A stretch of DNA of 64,000 bases from Lates calcarifer (Eukaryota; Chordata; Actinopteri; Centropomidae). The stretch is taken from positions 26,865,778 through 26,929,777 of the forward strand of contig NC_066849.1 in the NCBI RefSeq assembly GCF_001640805.2. The letters run 5' to 3'. Below, one piece after another: positions 61,201 to 64,000 of the stretch (position 1 is the stretch's first letter; every line of letters begins with the position of its first letter). The translations under genes and the position numbers were made by a program. Under the pieces are notes generated by a model, which did not search any database, had not been told where the DNA came from, and saw nothing but the letters and a program-made list of their open reading frames with translations.

Positions 61201-61480
61201 ACCATTAATCTGGATAATAACGTTCAGTAAGGACGACGTGGGATGATCAAATCATCACAGCATTAAATGAATTATCCCACAGTTTGCTGTGTTTCAAAGA
61301 GAGGGACAGAAATAAAGACGTGACACTGTGATATGAAAACAGAGTGAACACCACAGAGAGACACAACAACTACACAATCTCACCTCTACAGAGCCACTAT
61401 GACGCACCAGAGTCACTGTTTAATATGTATGCACATCCCAGTTATCATAATACACTGAGATATGATTCATTATGTTATAT
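58226..61480. other. rab3b intron 1, no gene seen
   Basis: In this part of the intron I see only scattered short ORFs without codon structure, a short A-run near 59508, and no RNA gene. Confidence 0.5.
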
Positions 61481-61489
61481 GGCTTGATT

Positions 61490-62060
61490 TAACTGCACTT
61501 AAAAAAGAATTACTGGATGGATAACCATGACATTTGATGAACACATTCATGGTTCCCAGAGGATGAATCTTACTGACTTTGATGATTCTCCAGCTCCATT
61601 ATCACGTTAGTGTTTGTGGTTTTCAGTCAAATATCTCAACAACTACTGAAATCTGGATCAGACTTTCGTGGTTCCCAGAGGATGAATTTTACAGACTTTG
61701 GTGTTCCTCTGACTTTTCCTAAATCACCATAAGGTCAACGTTTAAATCTGCAAAACTATCATTAAAGATTATCACAGTTTTTTAAATATTTCTGAGTCTT
61801 TCTCTGAACTCCCTCAGGGCTCATGTTCAACGTGTCGTACATTCAGGGAACGAATCACTGAACTGTTCCCTCGTGTGTCCCTGCAAATCTGTTCAACTGA
61901 GACTCAACTGAACTGAGAAATGAACAAATCAATTCAGGTACGATAAACAACAACATGCTAGCTTTATCACTGTGAGGGTGCTAGCATGCTAATGTTAGCA
62001 TTTAGCTCAAAGCCCAGCTGCAGCTTCACAGAGCTGCAACATGGCTGAAGACTCATTAAC
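61490..62060. repeat. Teleost dispersed repeat cluster in rab3b intron 1
   Basis: Two tandem partial copies contain TGGTTCCCAGAGGATGAAT (about 61550 and 61670) and AATATCTCAACAACTACTG, followed by GCTAGCATGCTAATGTTAGC-like text near 61980. Both phrases belong to very common fish repeats. Non-coding. Confidence 0.55.
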
Positions 62061-63050
62061 ATGGCTGTTGATGGCAGCCTGTGCAGAAACAAAAACAGTG
62101 TACGATCATTTATCTACAATATTATAAACAATAAAGCAGATTTATCCCCCAACACTGATACTCTGAAACCAGTCCACCTTAAACTCAGATACAGCCTGCA
62201 GAAACACCTGAGGCCCAGAGATACAGCACACACCCCACCACAGTAAGACCACAGAAAACCACAGCCTGCTCATATACAGACCACACATGTCCACAGATCA
62301 GACTGAACGGACTGAGGCCGGTGGAAATAAAGTAGGAACACTAACTGATCATGAGCAGATACACACAGACTGTATTAAACAATAACACTGAGAGAACACA
62401 CAGTGTAAGCCTGTTGTTTGGATGGAGCATTAAAGGAATTAGCTTCCATTGGATTTCAGTATTAAAACACATTACACAGCCATCCGTTACAATGGAGCCT
62501 CTATGGAGCTCGTACTATACATTCCTATAGGGAGATGAGAATATAATGGACATACTACAGCAGATTATGATGCATGGTGGCTGAGCAGAGGCTCAGCTCC
62601 CTACAGAGCCACAGACTCACCGCACCTGGGAGATTATTATGGGATATTATGGGAACATTGTGTTTTATGATGAGGATAACGCGGCTATAAATCAGAAAAG
62701 GATCCATATAATCATTAATACAGAACAGAAGGGAGGCGGTGCAAATTACCAACCAGTCATTGAAGCAATAGATGGAGAGCAGCGTTAAACACAGGGAGCT
62801 GATGGGAGGTGATAATGTGGTTATTAATACCAGAGCAGATTGGAACATGTGAGAACAGCATTAACAGCAGGACTGCAGATACAGAAGCTCCTGTCGCACC
62901 GGCTCAGGTGAGATCGACGATTGTGGATTGAGATCAGACACCGTCACATCTGTCAGTCCGGATGTGTGTGTCCGTGTGTCCGTGTGTTAATCGGTGTTGT
63001 GTTGTGTGTCCGCCGGTCATCTGTGTTTGGTGTGTGTGTCTGTGTCTTAC

Positions 63051-63300
63051 CTCTGCTGGGCGGATCTGATGCTCTCTCTCTCTCTCTCGCTCTCTCTCTC
63101 TCTGCACCTGATGGAGGCAGCTCGCTCGGTGTCCGCGCTCCCGAACGACAACAACAGTAACGATGATAAAACCCACGGGTGGATCCTCCACGGCAGCAGC
63201 GAGGCTTCCGATCTTATCCGCGGACCGTGTCCTCGGGTGGTTCACGAGCACCGGCTGCGTCGCTTTCGCAGTGAGCGGATCGGAGCGGAAATGTTCCTCC
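63051..63300 (-). promoter_or_regulatory. rab3b: rab3b non-coding first exon and promoter
   Basis: In rab3b sense CCCAGCAGAG|GTAAGACAC is a near-perfect donor at 63051. Upstream is a (GA)n tract (63070-63104 on + as CT repeats) and then a CpG-rich stretch to about 63600, as expected of a promoter. The coding exon begins right at its acceptor, so this exon would be 5' UTR only. The transcription start is not located. Confidence 0.6.
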
Positions 63301-64000
63301 TGGAATGAGGTGAAACTGCCTGTAAAACGTCTCTTTTTTCCGCGGTGCCGCGCGCAGCTTCTTTACGCACGGCTTTACGCAGACATCCTGCAAGGTGGAG
63401 CGAAGCGATGGGAGTATTTGCAAAGGCGTCTGCTGCCTGTCACCTCCTCCCCCCTAAAAATAACCGCCGCTGGCTTCTCTGTGAATGAACAGCGGGTTGT
63501 TTCAGTCGTTCTTCAGGCTGTTTTGCAGACAGATCCTCCGCCCTATCACACGGCAGATCACCGCAGACGCGCAGCGGCAGGAGCGGCAGGCTCGCTCTGC
63601 TATGACTCATAACTGAGGCAGTGAGGCGTGTAATTACCTCAGCATCAGTGAGACAGAGACATCACCCTGAGAAGACAGGGTGTGTGTGTGTGTGTGTGCT
63701 GCAGCGACAAACATATCAAACACGTTAACACACACTCTGCAGAGTCGAGTCCAAGTGGACGTTTGTGCCAAAAATCAGAGAGAGCTCACGTTCACTGAAA
63801 CAGCTCTGGTTAGAAACAGAAAAGGAGTTTAAACGCTGATGTCTAAGGTTTGATGAGGCACAGACAAGTTTACAACACACACAACAATAACACCACAGCT
63901 GAAGGCACCGGACTCTAGATCACTCAGATCACATTGTAGATATATAGAATAACGTGGAACAGTAAATGAACTCAGGACACTAAATGCACCTGTGTCACAT
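63301..64000. other. rab3b upstream region
   Basis: CpG-rich to about 63600, then ordinary DNA with a (TG)n tract at 63680-63698. No further gene was recognised. Confidence 0.5.

Overview
The window is vertebrate genomic DNA, almost certainly from a teleost, probably a percomorph. The grounds are a fish-type FISNA-NACHT NLR (NLR-C, 'NLRC3/NLRP12-like') tandem pair, several dispersed repeats typical of teleost genomes, and a nrdc-rab3b gene order that also occurs in mammals. Genes are split by GT-AG introns. All coordinates below come from reading splice junctions and checking that exon phases join.

Layout. (1) 1-19.8 kb: two tandem NLR genes on +. Copy A is cut by the left edge (NACHT exon, five leucine-rich-repeat exons, short terminal exon). 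Copy B is complete: N-terminal exon, RING exon, FISNA-NACHT exon, four LRR exons and a short terminal exon, 970 codons that join without a frame break. Both end in a stop just ahead of a decayed PRY/SPRY (B30.2) exon that now lies in the 3' UTR. Copy B's introns carry a DIRS-like retrotransposon remnant and a transposase relic that copy A lacks. (2) 20.2-26.3 kb: a small unrecognised + strand gene or pseudogene with an E2F/CRE/ETS-type promoter. One of its exons is a 48-bp copy of a nardilysin exon. (3) 23.2-46.6 kb: nardilysin (nrdc) on -, 30 coding exons, 1102 codons. Its last intron (about 9.5 kb) holds two blocks of a 38-bp AT-rich minisatellite around a 28-bp telomere-like tandem array, and a 1000-N assembly gap. 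The last nrdc exon lies inside an intron of the + gene, while two exons of the + gene lie inside the last nrdc intron, so the two genes are interlocked on opposite strands. (4) 46.6-51 kb: gene-free DNA, probably partly a long rab3b 3' UTR. (5) 51-63.3 kb: rab3b on -, four coding exons, 217 codons, plus a predicted 5' UTR exon at about 63.05-63.3 kb; its introns hold LINE and Tc1 relics.

Function. The NLR pair is a lineage-expanded innate-immunity locus. nrdc (M16 metallopeptidase) and rab3b (secretory-vesicle GTPase) are conserved neighbours with no evident functional link to the NLRs. The points most worth a second look are the nardilysin exon copy in the interlocked + gene, the paired minisatellite/telomere-like arrays, the complementary (TG)n/(CA)n tracts around nrdc exon 16, and the domain changes between the two NLR copies.
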